A stretch of 64,000 nt of DNA from Catonia carolina (GCA_035578175.1 JAQMRL010000003.1:81541969-81605968); one strand, 5' to 3'. Counted from the stretch's first letter, positions 22,940 to 35,057 are shown. Made by a program: numbers and translations. Notes: a model not told the origin generated them from the sequence alone.

Positions 22940-23680
22940 AGCAAAACCATGTGACCATAACTATAGGGATTTCCCGTAGTACTGTTTAAAGAGTTATGAA
23001 ATAAAAAATAAAAAAACCTTGATGTGCTAACCAAAACACCAAACAAGGAAAGAATAAAAAGGAAAGTGAAGAGCAAAGTGGAGGATTTAGATAAATGTGT
23101 TGCAATTTGAGCCATATATGATATTCACAAAACTAACGCTAAATAGCCAACATTCAGCAGGAATAAATTTAAAGAAGGTGAATATTCGTGTGGAAAATGA
23201 TTGATGTTTGGGATTCAGGTGGAGAAAAGCAAAAGATAATTGAGCATTGTTATTTGAGAAAGTGACTAAGTGGTATGAGACTGAAGTATGTAAGATCTGT
23301 ATGGAATTACAAAAGGGGAGAATGACCAAAAATTTACAGTGACAAAACATACCTCCATGATTCGCATATGCAGTCTCATGGATAGTCAGGTGATTTGAAT
23401 TCAGGTATTTCAAAACCGATTTCTAAAGAATAGTGAGCATGTATTTTCCATGTAGGGGATAAAGATGGATGTTAAAAAGGGAGCTTTATTTTGAAAGTCT
23501 AAAAAGAAAACGGGATATTATCACAACAGCTAGAACCAAAATTATTAAAAGGTCTTGCGTAGTAGAATAACTGAATAGTACACTTTTAGAAAAAGAGGGA
23601 ATGACATTAGTTGAGAGGGACACAACACATGTTCATTGACACTGTCCCTACTATACTGACTCACCCACCCCTTACCCTTA
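22940..23680 (+). pseudogene. DDE transposase remnant (Tc1/mariner superfamily, DDE_3-like)
   Basis: Scattered over three frames are blocks in the right order for an insect DDE_3-type transposase: IGISRSTVKRVMK (helix-turn-helix), then KRKVKSKVEDLDKC, then TYLHDSHMQSHG (in place of the usual (D/E)(S/T)Y.HSSHT..HGW block that holds an acidic catalytic residue) and GISKPISKE. After about 23560 homology fades. Many frameshifts and stops; clearly dead. No terminal repeats found. Confidence 0.6.
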
Positions 23681-23750
23681 CACAGTTCTTCGTAAAACAA
23701 ATAACCAAAACGGTGTACTATAAGTTCTTGAGATATTTTGTTCACACTCA

Positions 23751-23771
23751 CCACACACACACACACACACA
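23751..23771. repeat. CA dinucleotide microsatellite
   Basis: About ten uninterrupted CA units. Confidence 0.9.
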
Positions 23772-23860
23772 AATGGGTAAAAACATGTTTTTTTTTGGAT
23801 TTAAGGGTGTGAAATCATGTAATTCCAGTGACAACTTGATTTTGAAAAATTAACATAAAA

Positions 23861-23904
23861 ATGTTCCTTCCCTATATAGCCTATGTTCCTTCCCTATATA
23901 GCCT
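23861..23904. repeat. 22-bp perfect tandem duplication
   Basis: ATGTTCCTTCCCTATATAGC plus CT occurs twice back to back. It lies ~75 bp downstream of the EGF gene's stop codon, so probably in its 3' UTR or just beyond. Confidence 0.85.
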
Positions 23905-23977
23905 ATTCATATAGGGCAAGAGTAAGTAAAAAATAGAGCTGTGTACTTATTCTAAGAAATTAAAAGAAAAAAAATTA

Positions 23978-24174
23978 TTACTTAATTTGACATCTTGTTC
24001 CACTGGTATGTTCACTACATATACATATATTTCCCGATGCACAAGTAGCTCCATTTTCACAAGCTGGATCACAAACAGGTTCTTCACATCTAGAACCGGT
24101 GGAATTATTTTGGCATTCACATAAATCTGGACCAACACATAAACCACCGTTCAGACAACCTCCTCTACAAGTAA
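23978..24174 (-). CDS. EGF-repeat protein, last coding exon (EGF 4 and 5, stop)
   Basis: The exon follows a splice acceptor (TTATTCCAG) on the minus strand and starts in phase 1: two bases complete a codon begun in the previous exon. It encodes TCRGGCLNGGLCVGPDLCEC, then QNNSTGSRC, and VCDPACENGATC with CICSEHTSGTRCQIK and a TAA. These are two short EGF-like repeats, each with six cysteines (C...C..(N)G..C....C.C....G..C). They are of the non-calcium-binding type, with no D.(N/D)E start. The protein ends three residues after the last cysteine, with no membrane anchor, so it is probably secreted. EGF modules bounded by phase-1 introns are the usual arrangement. No AATAAA is seen close to the stop. 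Confidence 0.85.
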
Positions 24175-24878
24175 CTGGAATAAAAAAATATAAATAAAGT
24201 TTTTTTTTGTTATTATCTTAACGAAAAGTGTAAAAATCCCTCCCATTATTTCAGTATCATTATTAGTAAAATATACCTTAAAAAGTGAAAAGAAAAAATA
24301 GTTTTTTAAGTATTCTGTAAGATCTTTGCTAAGATTTTTAGTCATGTCTACCCTACATTTTTCTTCTGTTTTTTCCCAATCAACCATTCAACTTGTTATC
24401 TACACTATTCTCTGGGCCATCGTTACATATCTGTACCATTTTCTTCTCCTCGTAAACATGTCTTGATTATTTATTGTTCTCCATACTCATTCGATATTAA
24501 TGCAGTTAGCTTCCTGTAAACTGCGAAATATCGTGTTTTCTAATCCAAGATGTTTAGCCAATTGATAAAAGTGGAGTTATGGTGGGATGTTTCTTTGAGG
24601 AAGGTTTGGATAAAATGGTCACCTGCTATGATAAATATATGAGAATTTGTGGAAACTATGTTGAAAAATAGTTCAGCTCTTTCATGTAAAAATAAAATCG
24701 CCTTCCAAAAATTTTAGTATTATTTTTCAAAACGGTATTTTTTCCAAACACTTTTTGTTTATTTTAACTATACATGTTTGAAATAAGAATTGTGAATAAT
24801 ACATTTAAATTTTTTATTATTTCCAACATTGAGGAAAATAATAAATTGTAAAGTTACAAGTAAAATCTGATTACTTAC
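24175..24878. other. Intron between EGF exons 3 and 4
   Basis: AT-rich 704-bp intron with GTAAGT donor and CCAG acceptor on the minus strand. No embedded element recognised. Confidence 0.7.
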
Positions 24879-24974
24879 AATTCTGACAGAAGTTACCAGA
24901 TGTAGCAAGTGGGCATAAACATTGCTGCGGTGCTACGCATTGTCCACCATTCTGACATATTGGATCGCATATAG
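24879..24974 (-). CDS. EGF-repeat protein, third exon in window (EGF 3)
   Basis: A 96-bp exon (phase 1 at both ends) lies between TTCCAG and GTAAGT splice sites on the minus strand. It codes for one EGF-like repeat: ICDPICQNGGQCVAPQQCLC followed by PLATSGNFCQN. The repeat has the same C.P.C.NGG.C..P..C.CP...G..C layout as the neighbouring ones. Its split codon joins cleanly to the exons on both sides, giving P-I-C-D upstream and N-F-T-C downstream. A symmetric one-repeat exon like this could be skipped or duplicated without breaking the frame. Confidence 0.85.
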
Positions 24975-25548
24975 CTGGAACATTAACAGTACTTAATCAA
25001 AATTGTACATTTTAAAATTAAATAACAAAATAGGATTATTAATTTAGATTTTATCAATGTATGAGATGTTTGTGTGTTGCATACTGAAGCAGTTTCTCTG
25101 TGGTAAATAGAGTAGAATTGTTATCAGGTTGTAAGTAAGAATTAATTAATTAGTATATCATAAACAGCCATATTTCTTTTTAGTTAAGTTTTAAAACGTT
25201 TTTTTATTAAATTTAGTCTGTTATTAAATTAAGTAGTTGTTCAATGTGATTTTTTAGTGGTGATAACTGTGTCAATTAATGTAAGTAATTAACCTGTGTA
25301 TAAATATTTGTTATTAATAATTTAAAATGAAGTTTTGTCCTGGTTATTTCTAAATACCTTAATTTCTAATACCTGGTTATTTCTATTAACCTTAATACAG
25401 TGTTGCCAAATGACATGTAAGAAGATATGAACGTAGCTTTACTTTAGTCTACCTTCTTAATGTTACAGATGTGTCTTTTTTGATACATCCGTTATTTAGT
25501 TTTTTTGTAAAGGAATCTGTAGTCCCAATTTTTCTGCTTGTTTTTCAA

Positions 25549-25720
25549 GCCGGGCACATTGGCGTAATTTGTAACGTGCTCACCTCTCATCATGCGGTCT
25601 TGGGTTCGAATCCCATTCGGACACGGCATATTTCCATGTGTTACAAAAAATCATTTTCATCCTTCACCGTTTGCATTAGCAGTAATTGCAGAACAGTCGG
25701 ACGTTAAACCAAAATAAAAG
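25549..25720 (+). mobile_element. tRNA-derived SINE, family 2, copy 1
   Basis: It starts GCCGGGCACATTGGCGTAAT, with box A (TGGCGTAATTTG) and box B GGTTCGAATCC at 25613-25623. A shared body ends CAGTCGGACGTTAAACC and an A-rich tail. Other copies lie at 31998-32168, 32965-33137 and, diverged, 56990-57152. It sits in the intron between EGF exons. Confidence 0.85.
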
Positions 25721-25999
25721 AGTGTTTTTTCAACACATTGATATCTGTTTCTGTGTTATGTAATTGGTTTTTTAAAGCTTTTATTTATTATTGGGAACTG
25801 TACTTTTATTGACAAGCATCCAATTTTATCGCTGCTTTTCGCTGTATTTTTGACGTAATTTGGTATAAATTTTTATACAGGGACTCCCATTGAAGTTTGT
25901 TCAGAAATGGCTGCCAGCTGGTCACCATACAAATTCACTTGCCCAACCAGTGTTGCTTAACAAATAATAGCGACTTTCTAACAGCTGACTGACTGGGCT

Positions 26000-27194
26000 G
26001 GCCCAAATACCGGTTATGTAATTATTAAACATTTTTTAACGTTCTGATTTTTTTTATTGATGTGTATTTTACAAAAGGTACCTACATGTGTAAAATAATA
26101 AATTAAATAATACATTTTGAAATACGTAGACTAAATGTATGAATAAGAGATATAGGGTGAGAGTAACAGTATGAATGAGAAAGAGATGGAAACATATGAG
26201 AGGGAATGAGATCATACCTGTACTACCGGTAGTGATTAGTACAGAGCAATCAATTTTACCGCCACTTCTCCACCGCATATTTCCATATTAAACTTTAGCC
26301 CATATCTCTTCCTTTATGGTCGGTACCTATAACACCGGTACATACAGTACGTATGTCTTGATTTATGCTCGCACTTGTTCACGTTCATAAGTTCATGCGT
26401 CAAATGAAACATTGTTAGCATTATTACAAAGTTAGCTGAACCTCACTCATTCATATCCCCAGTATGAAATTACTTAAAGTCATTCCATCTCTCTCAAAAC
26501 ATGTAACATTATATATATTCCTCTTTGTTTAACCGTACATACATACATTGTTTCTTTCCCGAGCAATTACTTGTCGACATAATATTGGCAAATTAATTGT
26601 AATATGCAATTTAGTAATCTCGTAATACTTGAAATGTTAATTTAACAATACCATCTGCATGAGTTTTAACTACGGGATGTAACAATAGTGGATAATTTAT
26701 TATTTAAATTTGAAATTTACCTTTCTCATTATAGTGTTATTAAACACGAATCAAATGAATACGTATTTAGTGGATAACTGAACGAATGAATAAATAAAAT
26801 AAATACTACAGGATACAATGGTACATAATAATGGTGCATTTAAATTGACAACGGTTGTTTTGTTAATTACATTAAATGAGAGAATTTAAAATTAACTGTT
26901 CTATATATTATTTATCGGTATTAGATACTTCATTAATTTATTACCAGTTTTATAATGTACACAGATTAACTGTAACATTAAAGGTGTATTTAACTATTTT
27001 TGATTTTATGCATTATGAACAGAAAGTATAACTCATTTATAACTATCATATTTAACTTTGTTTAATGAGATGAGTCACAATGATAAGTATGGTTTATGAA
27101 TTCTGAAATCATTATCGATAATCAAAATTCTCGATGTTTCTGCATTCATAAATATCCATCACTGTATAGTACAAGATAATGGTAGGGTGTTGCA
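26000..27194. other. Intron sequence, nothing recognised
   Basis: Part of the EGF gene's intron. Near 25880 a phrase TATACAGGGACTCCCATTG resembles a mariner-type end, but no partner was found. Confidence 0.5.
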
Positions 27195-27275
27195 GAAAGT
27201 TAAAGAATTCATATATTTGGGGACTGTTTTTTCATCAGATGGGCGCAGAAACTATAAACAAGAAAGTTATGTATA
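27195..27275 (+). pseudogene. Small LINE fragment
   Basis: It reads VKEFIYLGTVFSSDGR, the post-RT block of RTE-like LINEs also present near 20280. Only ~80 bp is recognisable. Confidence 0.5.
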
Positions 27276-27968
27276 GTTTTACAATTCCATAACAATTCTG
27301 TTTCACATAAATGAGTAGGTTGAAAGCAAGTCCATAGTTGTCACATGACATGTTGGGGAGCATAGGATCACCCACTTCTTCTTTAACTCTTCCAAACTAA
27401 CATTCGTTTTCAGTTTTTTGTCTATCATGAAAACTACAATAGAGCATAAAAAATCCAAACTATAATACTTTTCACAGTTGATGAGCACTGCTGTTCCACA
27501 CATTTAGACCAATCAGAACGTTTGCCAGCGTTGTCAGATTGTACAAATGTTTCAGCCTGACAAACGTTATGCTTGCATGCGTATAAGAGCCATAGTAGTT
27601 CACTCTGTCTTGGATTGGGTACTGAACACATCAATTATAGAGCACGTTAACACGCAATACTTTATAACATAATCAGCTGGTTGTATGTTCTTATGTTATA
27701 ATTGGTTATAGAAAGACCAATAAAAATGGCTGATGAAATATATAACAGAGCTACTAGAGCAAGTATTGGCAACGTTGCTGGCAAGTCGCTGGCTAGCTAT
27801 GAAGTGGGTAGGGAGCAATGTGTACATTTAGAGCTCATCAGCTTGAAAAATAGTATAATTAGGACCATAAGCAGTTTGGATTATCGATTTGTTCGGAATT
27901 TTGAAATCGTACAATATGTATTTTTTAAAATACAAAATTCAGTGAGTATAGCATTGTAATGTACTTAC
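27276..27968. other. Intron sequence, nothing recognised
   Basis: An 85-codon plus-strand frame at 27702-27959 has no recognisable domain and no support as a gene. Confidence 0.4.
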
Positions 27969-28163
27969 GTGTTTGACAGTAATTTCCATGATACAATGGT
28001 GGGCAAGTGCATGTGTTTGGAAGTGTACAGACACCTCCATTAAGACACTTAGGATGACATAATGGATTCTCACAATGTCGCCCTGTAAATCCTTGAGGGC
28101 ACCGACAGATTGATCGCTTTTTACCATGGCAGATGCCACCATTTTCACAGTCACATACTCGTC
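27969..28163 (-). CDS. EGF-repeat protein, second exon in window (EGF 1 and 2)
   Basis: A 195-bp exon, phase 1 at both ends, lies between a TTTCAG acceptor and a GTAAGT donor on the minus strand. It encodes RVCDCENGGICHGKKRSICR, then CPQGFTGRHCENPLC and HPKCLNGGVC with CTCPPLYHGNYCQT: two EGF-like repeats. The run CENPLCHPKCLNGGVC..P..C.CPP..G.YC closely resembles repeats 1-2 of Wnt inhibitory factor 1, and the total of five repeats fits WIF-1 and Drosophila Shifted. WIF-1 binds Wnt and Shifted helps Hedgehog spread. The WIF domain itself is not in the window, so this name is a suggestion only; other multi-EGF secreted proteins remain possible. Confidence 0.85.
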
Positions 28164-28486
28164 CTGAAATAACATAAAATTATACAAAATTTAGAAAAAT
28201 TTTAAAAACAGTCTAGTTCAACCAAATATACATAGCAGCTTCAACAACTCATTTTTTTATACAGACAGAATCATCGAATAGTTAGCACATATGAGATTTA
28301 TATAAATATTAGTGCTTTAAAACAATATTTCCTAATTACATCATACATATTTTGAAGAATATTGCAATAATTTTGAAATACATCATATATTAAAGTATAA
28401 TTCTTTAAAGCTTTACTCATAGTGCAAGATAATTAACAGAACTGATTAGAATATACCAATTTAAGACACTTAGATAAAAAACGATA

Positions 28487-29408
28487 TGAGGTGTGGCTAT
28501 TAAATAATGAGACTGATGTTGTAAAAAATTTTATATTATTTTATACGTAATCACTTATTGTCACCTTCAATATACACTCCTTTTCTATCCCTATAATACT
28601 CCATGTAAATTTTCCATTGTTGGAAACAGTGCTGGAAGTCATCTTGTGTCAGCTCCTTCAGGGCACGTGCCGCTTTCTCTTTTACAGCTTTCACAGACTC
28701 TAATCTTGTCCCTTTTAATGCAGATTTCACCTTAGGGTACAGGTAGAAGTCACATGGTGCAAGATCTGGTGGATGTTCTAACACTGAGATGGTGTACTTG
28801 GCTAGGAACCTCTTAACAGATAACGCGGAATAAGCTGGCGGATTGTCTTGATGAAGAACCCATGATTTGTCCTTCCATATTTTGGGGCGTTTTTTCTTTA
28901 CTCCTTGATGTAGTTTAGAAAGTTCCTGAAGGTAGTAATATTGATTAATTGTTTGATCTTTAGGAACCTAGTGAAGGTACACAATCCCATGGATATAAAA
29001 AAAAACAATCATCATTGCTTTAAATTTTGACTTGCTCATTCGAGTTTTTTTGGCTCTCGGTGAGTTTGGCTCTTCCAGTGCATGGATTGGCGCTTCGTTT
29101 CCGGATCATAAGTAAAATACCAAGTTCATTTCAAATGTTATTATCTTCTAACTGTTCCCTAAGGTAAAATCTGCATTAAAAGGGACAAGATTTGAGTCAG
29201 TGGAAGCTGTAAAAGAGAAAACGGCACGTGTCCTGAAGGAGCTGACAGAAGATGACTTCCAGCACTGTTTCCAACAATGGAAAATTCACATGGAGCATTG
29301 TAGGGATAGAGAAGGAGTGTATATTGAAGGTGACAATAAGTGATTATGTATAAAATAAAAATACAATTTTTTACAATATCAGTCTTGTTATTTAATAGCC
29401 ACACCTCA
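28487..29408 (-). mobile_element. Palindromic mariner (DD34D-type transposase core, duplicated 3' end)
   Basis: Ends TGAGGTGTGGCTATTAAATA and its reverse complement bound a 922-bp element with TA at the left. On the minus strand it reads, in broken frames, WYFTYDPETKRQSMHWKS (first catalytic Asp), VLHQDNPPAYSALSVKRF (second), and LEHPPDLAPCDFYLYPKVKS (third), ending YRDRKGVYIEGDNK. The spacing between the second and third Asp is 31 residues, because YSP is missing from the usual PPYSPDLAP, so the parent was DD34D. The N-terminal half is absent. In its place, 29161-29408 is an inverted copy of the last ~250 bp, including the transposase tail on the plus strand (KVKSALKGTRFESV...). Confidence 0.85.
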
Positions 29409-29520
29409 TTATGCAAGCTAATTAGCAGAATTGGTTAGAGATATTTACAAGAGATAAGATATTAATTTACAAAATAAATTTTTATTGTCTCAAAAAAATA
29501 AAATATATATTTATAATTGA

Positions 29521-29692
29521 CAAGTATTTTAACTGTGGTGAATGAAGTGAAGGTGTCATTTGCAGAATGATAAGTACATACTTTTCAGAGTACCTGTCAT
29601 GCTGATTAGCATACGTTTCCACTGATGAAGGCAACGCTAAACCACCTTGTTTTACTTATAGGTTCAAACCAGCCTTTCGGCTGATGAAACAA
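29521..29692 (-). mobile_element. ~395-bp SINE-like retroposon, partial copy
   Basis: The minus strand carries the first ~170 bp of the family: the 5' hairpin region near 29683 (TTTCATCAGCCGAAAGGCTG) down to the CACTTCATTCACCACAG block at 29535. The 3' half is missing. Confidence 0.75.
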
Positions 29693-30834
29693 AAAATATA
29701 TTAAGGGACTAAACAATAAACCTAAGGTGTCAGATAAATGATTTATAGCAGTCAGAAAGGATACTGAGAGAACCGGGAAAAATTGAGAAGACTTAAAGAA
29801 CTGAAGAAGTTCAGACAACTAATTATAGACTTTAAGGTTTCCATTAAGAACAAAACACAACACTGGGTGGAGAAATTTATACAAAACCATTATTATTTTA
29901 ACATTCTGAAAAATTCAAAAAGATGGAATTGATCCAATAATTCCGTGTGACTTAACTTAAATACTAGGAAATATACAGCAGAAATTCACAAGATAAATTT
30001 TGAAATTTAGTTTCAAAGGTAACATTATGAGTCGTTGAGTAGATGGATAAGAAAGTTGACAAATTTATTTTAAGAACTAAAAATGTTTCCTCTCTTATTT
30101 GAGAAATGAATGGGTGCGAAGTGAGGCCTACATTGAACTTGTTAAGAAAGTAGGATGTAGTCGGCTAATTATGCTTAATAGTTACGCCTACTTAATTATA
30201 TTAGGTCTACATGTATGAGAGTGTTTTCATTCACATATGCGTGTGCGTGTGCGTGTGTGCATGTGTATGAGTGTCTGTTTCCTTACTCTAAGGGATGGAG
30301 GAAAATGTACTTAGTTTACACAGAGATAGAGTTTAATTAAATTGGTTCTCCAGAGGGACTCCAGACCGGCCTCCCACCCTTCATTCGTTCTGTTGAGTTC
30401 TACCGTCTCTACTATAAACGGTGTTACGGGTATAAAGGATGAGCTATGCGAGCTTGACTTACTGCAACATTTGTTTTCCCCCGATTGTGCTATTTGTTAC
30501 TCGATTCACGAGGAAATTAACCAAACATACTGTACTTGTCTGTCTTCTTTTTTCCTTTCAAAAATACAGACCTGTTCTACAGAAATTTAGTGCAAAAAAT
30601 ATACCCAGAACATTTGTTTTCACATCCCAGTATTTTAATTATATTTCTCTCTATACAATAAAATAAAAATTTATCTGAACAAAACCATACGAATTGAATT
30701 GATTTCTTTCCGTAAAATAAAAGTAAAAAAATTTGGTCTGAAATACTCAAACGAATTTTTTTGCCAATGTAGCTGTTCATAATGAAAAATATAATCTATG
30801 TAAAATGAAAAACAAAACCTAATTTTAATCATGA
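29693..30834. other. Intron sequence with a GT microsatellite
   Basis: Contains an imperfect GT/GC repeat at 30238-30273 (GTGTGCGTGTGCGTGTGTGC and neighbours). No gene recognised; the 82- and 75-codon overlapping frames at 30342-30666 show no domain. Confidence 0.5.
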
Positions 30835-31265
30835 ACGAATGACGCAAAATGCAGATCAACCTCTCTTCGACTTAAAATTACGGAAAATCACCAATTGACG
30901 CTAAACTAATCTTATAACAAACGAATGCTTGAAATAAAAGTTGTATGTCTTATTATTTTTTATAACTTAGATTATATACAGTATGATCGTACAATGCATA
31001 CTAAGGCCGCTATCTTAAAAAAGAAAACATTTTTATACCGCTTCTAATGAGCTAAATAAAAAAAAAATCACTAATTGACGCTATTTTAAGCGTTATTGAA
31101 AAAACGTAGAAAAAAGTAGGTTTTTTAATTTCCTACAACTTTAATTGTTAAACACTGCCCTCAAATAGTACGTATTAAGACCGCAAAGTTTTAAAAACAT
31201 TTGTTATAACGAGAGCACAACCCCTAAGAATTTAACAGACATGACGCTTGCCCTATCTTGTAGAG
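30835..31265 (-). repeat. Dispersed two-unit repeat, inverted copy
   Basis: On the minus strand it starts CTCTACAAGATAGGGCAAG and shows twice the order ATGCAT- or TACGTA-like block, AAATTAAAAAACCTAC, then TTAGCGTCAATT(A/G)GTGATTTT. It aligns by eye to 1236-1815 and 57672-58268. Confidence 0.6.
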
Positions 31266-31536
31266 AATAGAAAATTTAGTGAATAATGCGATTTAAAAAA
31301 AAAATTGTAGGATGCGTAACTTCATGCTCATTAAGATTTGATGTAAGAAAATATTTCAAATTTTATTTTGAATATTAAAAGTAGAGTACGGTCATATTCT
31401 TGAAATTTTAACAGGCTTCTTATTTTTACGTTGTCAGAATATAGCTGTAGAATACATGATTAAAAAATTTTTCGGCCACGTTATTTATTTAAAATACAGT
31501 TATATCAAAAAATGTTATATAAATCAAATCAAGTTA

Positions 31537-32465
31537 CACGGGGGCGTATTGAAAAGTAATGCCTTCATCGCTATAACTATTACAATGATAGGCCAGTCTC
31601 AAAATGGTTGGTCATGTACTGAAGCTCTTTGTAAACAAGTCACCCTAGCGGCGATTCACATCCGCAACCGAAAAATTCAAAACAATGCCATCTGCCGGGA
31701 AAGTCATGATTACCATTTTCTGGGATTGTGATGGTATCGTTCATATGGAGTTTTTGGAACGTAGCTGTACTGTCAACTCTTAAAAATATGAGGCTACCCT
31801 TTCAAATCTGAAGCAACGGCTGCGTAGGGGTCGTTCAGCCTAAGAGCCAATTCTGTATCATGATAACGCTCGTCTTCACACAAGTCTGAAAACGCCTACA
31901 TCACTAAAGAAGCTTCCGTTTCAAGATGTTTTATCTCATCCACCTTATAGTCCAGATCTTGCGCCCTGTGACTTTTTCCTCTTCCCGAAGCTTAAGGTGC
32001 TTTGTAGTTGGTAACGTGCTTGCCTCTCATCATGCGGTCTTGGGTTCGAAACCCATTCAGGCACGGCATATTTTCATACGTTACAAAAAATCATTTCATC
32101 CTTCACCGTCTGCATTAGCAGTAATTGCAGAACAGTGGGACGTTAAACCAAAAAAAAAAGAAAAAAAAGAAGCTTAAGGAACATCTCAAGGGCATGCGTT
32201 TCTTTTCGGATGCAGAGGTGATAGCGGAGGTGAGGAAATGATGCCGTTCGAAAACTTTACACTTTTTCCGTGACGGACTTTTCCAAAGCGTAGTACGTTG
32301 GCGTAAATGTGTCGTTGTTAGTAACGGCTATTTTGCTGAAAAGTGATTATAATGGTGAGTAGGGGACCATTTAATCTATCATTTCACACACATATGTAAA
32401 CAATATAAATCCATTGCTAATAAAGTTATAAAGTGATGAAGCCATTACTTTTTAATAAACCCTCT
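31537..32465 (+). mobile_element. Mariner element interrupted by a SINE
   Basis: TIR-like ends (about 31537-31570 and 32427-32465) share the phrase TATT(G/A)AAAAGTAATG(C/G)CTTCATC in opposite orientation, with TA on each side. On the plus strand it encodes part of a mariner transposase: MITIFWDCDGIVHMEFLE, LKQRLRR, ILYHDNARLHTSLKT (second Asp), HPPYSPDLAPCDFFLFPKLK (third Asp). The SINE at 31998-32168 follows, and then the protein continues EHLKGMRFFSDAEVIAEV to WRKCVVVSNGYFAEK. The N-terminal DNA-binding part and the first catalytic Asp are missing. A stop also breaks the frame at about 31785. Confidence 0.85.
31998..32168 (+). mobile_element. tRNA-derived SINE, family 2, copy 2 (inside mariner)
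   Basis: The 171-bp insertion is flanked by an 11-bp duplication GAAGCTTAAGG (31987-31997 and 32169-32179) that was mariner coding sequence. Box B reads GGTTCGAAACC. It ends in an A-rich tail. The 5' ~15 bp of the family are missing, a common 5' truncation. Confidence 0.9.
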
Positions 32466-32571
32466 TAAAATTACTCTAAAAATATCGTCTGATTTTTAAA
32501 ATTTTTATGAACTTTTATATTAATTAAGTTATCGGAATAGTGATCATTGTAAAATATTTGACAATTTTTAA

Positions 32572-32770
32572 CAACTGATTTTCGGAGACAAAGGTTCCTG
32601 GTCCAACTTTGGTTGGGGTTCAATTAACCATACTTTCTAAGGAATGGTCAGCCTAAGTCTGTCCAAGACTACCCCAATTTACACGTCAAACATATCATCC
32701 TAATATCACACAGCCATGGCTTACTGTTCTAAATTGAACAGATTGCACGTAGGCTATACACATTACGGAT
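32572..32770 (+). mobile_element. tRNA-derived SINE, family 1, partial copy
   Basis: Starts inside the family hairpin (ACTGATTTTCGGAGACAAAG), has GTTCCTGGTCCAACTTTGG in place of box B and part of the body missing, then follows the body GGGGTTCAATTAACCATAC to AACAGATTGCACGTA. Confidence 0.65.
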
Positions 32771-32964
32771 TAAACAAAAAGTATAATTCTTCCACTCAAT
32801 GTGGGTTCATCACAGGCCTACATTTTCAGATGTATTATCTGTTACTGTATCTGGATACATAAAATCGGGTACAACGAAATAAAGTTATAGCTGGAATTTG
32901 TGCAAAATACGGTACAGCCCTGAAGAATAGATGTCTGACGAAGGTTTGAAAAGTGTAAACCTCG

Positions 32965-33137
32965 CAAAAGTGCCGGCCGCATTGGCGTAGTTGATAACGT
33001 GCTCGCCTCTCATCATGCGGTCTTGGGTTCGAATCCCATTCAGGCATGGCTTATTTTCATACGTCACAAAAAATCATTTCATCCTTCACCGTCTGCATTA
33101 GCAGTAATTGCAGAACAGTCGGACGTTAAACCAAAAA
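32965..33137 (+). mobile_element. tRNA-derived SINE, family 2, copy 3
   Basis: Bounded by a 9-bp duplication TAAACCTCG (32956-32964 and 33138-33146). It holds box A TGGCGTAGTTG and box B GGTTCGAATCC and ends GTTAAACCAAAAA. Nearly identical to the copy at 31998, so both are recent. Confidence 0.88.
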
Positions 33138-33146
33138 TAAACCTCG

Positions 33147-35057
33147 TAGAAATTTTCTTGATAGGTGATAGATGCGTATGCTTTAATATCCAGAACCAAT
33201 ATCCTACCAATTTATTATTATAATTTTATTGCTAACCAATTTTAAATTAATTTGAAATCAAAATTTCTTTAAATCTGAAGAGATTTTGACATCACAACAA
33301 CAATGGTTTTGTTAATGTAATAATATTTGAACTCGAACTTCAACACTAATTAACACAGTGATAAATTTTGCACTAATCATGAATACTAGTTAGCTGGGCT
33401 TGTCACAGACATGAATAACTGCATAAACTCATCAAGGCTCTGGGATTATATGGTCGACGCCTCAGGCGCAGATAATAACTCAGGTACATTCAAAATATTG
33501 TAGTACGGCAAATTGTGTTCATTTTCTTACAGTATATTCATACAGAAATTGATATCTTACATATTTTTTTATCTTTATTATCTTTATTTACAATCGTAAA
33601 ATTACAGGTAAATTTGTAACAAAAGAAGGAAAGACATGCAATAGATCAGCGACAACCAAAGATGTATATTCTATTGGAAAAAACTTTACAATTACAGGAA
33701 TCATTGTGTAATTTTAAGTGTTGTGATGAGGTAACGATGTGGTAAAGCCACTAAAGTACTTCTCAATTGGTAGGTTTACTAGCTCATTCTTTGAACATTT
33801 GTGGTGGTTTTTAATAATTTTATTTATAATAAAATAAAAATAAACTATGATGTATAGATTAATGTACTACAACAACCAGCCAATATTATAAAGTAATAAG
33901 GTAGACCATTTTAGAATATAACTTAAATAAGATACTTTGAGTTGTAACGTATAGTGAACTAATAATATAATGTAAAATTTGATTTAATAATTTACTATTA
34001 AAATTAAATTAAACAAATAATATCAATGCTTTCAGATCTATTTATATGTCTTTTAGTCTAAGTAAGCACAAAGTATTATATTAAAATAGTAATGTCAACT
34101 TCAGAGTAAAGAAATACAACAAACCCTTTATGTGGTGTACTTTGTACCTGTAACGTTACAGATTTACTACGATTGGATAATAACCACATACGTTTCCATA
34201 TTTGTTCATATTGCAAAACATAATATATACATAGAAAATATAAATCCACGTATTGTGCTGACTTATTTAATGATTCATATCTGAGTTGAACAAAATACAA
34301 AAAGTACCTTTTATTTTAGAGGAACAAAGAAAGAAGCATTTCTTTGCTTACTACTGTATTGTTGTGTAAAGACAAAAATAAACAGAAAAGAATTTCTTTA
34401 CAAATTTTACATAAAGATGGAAAATGTAAAACATGTGAATGGTATAATCTATCAAGTAAAATGATAACATAAAAGAATAATAAAACAAAAACTTGAAACA
34501 AAGTAAGCTTACAAAAGGATTTTGATATGTTCATACGTTTTTCAAATGGATTATCATTTGATCAAAACACGTATATTCTAATATATTGTAACGTTTATTT
34601 TAGGTTCTTTTAGGATTTGGTCAATTATGAATAATAAAATTTCCTTTTAAACTTGTAACAGGTGTACTTATTAACAATAAATTACTTAACGGTTTTACAA
34701 AAGTTTTAAAATAAAATAACTTAACTAAAAATTAATATGGCCATTTGCAATCAAAAAATAATGAATGAATTCTTATTTATTATTTGAATACAAAGTGACA
34801 ATAGTACAACTATTTTCTTACCTCATAAGAATCTATTTCTAATACGTAACAAACCGGTTCTAACTATTTCACTTGACACTATTCAAGGCACCACAACCAC
34901 TGACTTAACTTCAGATTGTTCAAAATAGTAAATATTGACAAGAGTTTAACGGCTTTATATAGACGAATGGATTTTTCTCGAAAAATAAAGAATAATCCAC
35001 CATTGTTCAGCCCTTTATGTCGCAATATCTTTATGTAGTACTCATGTTTCTATACCC
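33147..35057. other. Intron sequence, nothing recognised
   Basis: AT-rich. Short minus-strand frames near 34076-34534 have no recognisable domain. Confidence 0.5.

Noticed and set aside
27702..27959. 85-codon plus-strand ORF as a host gene
   Set aside because: No domain or splice context, in an intron of the EGF gene; indistinguishable from chance.
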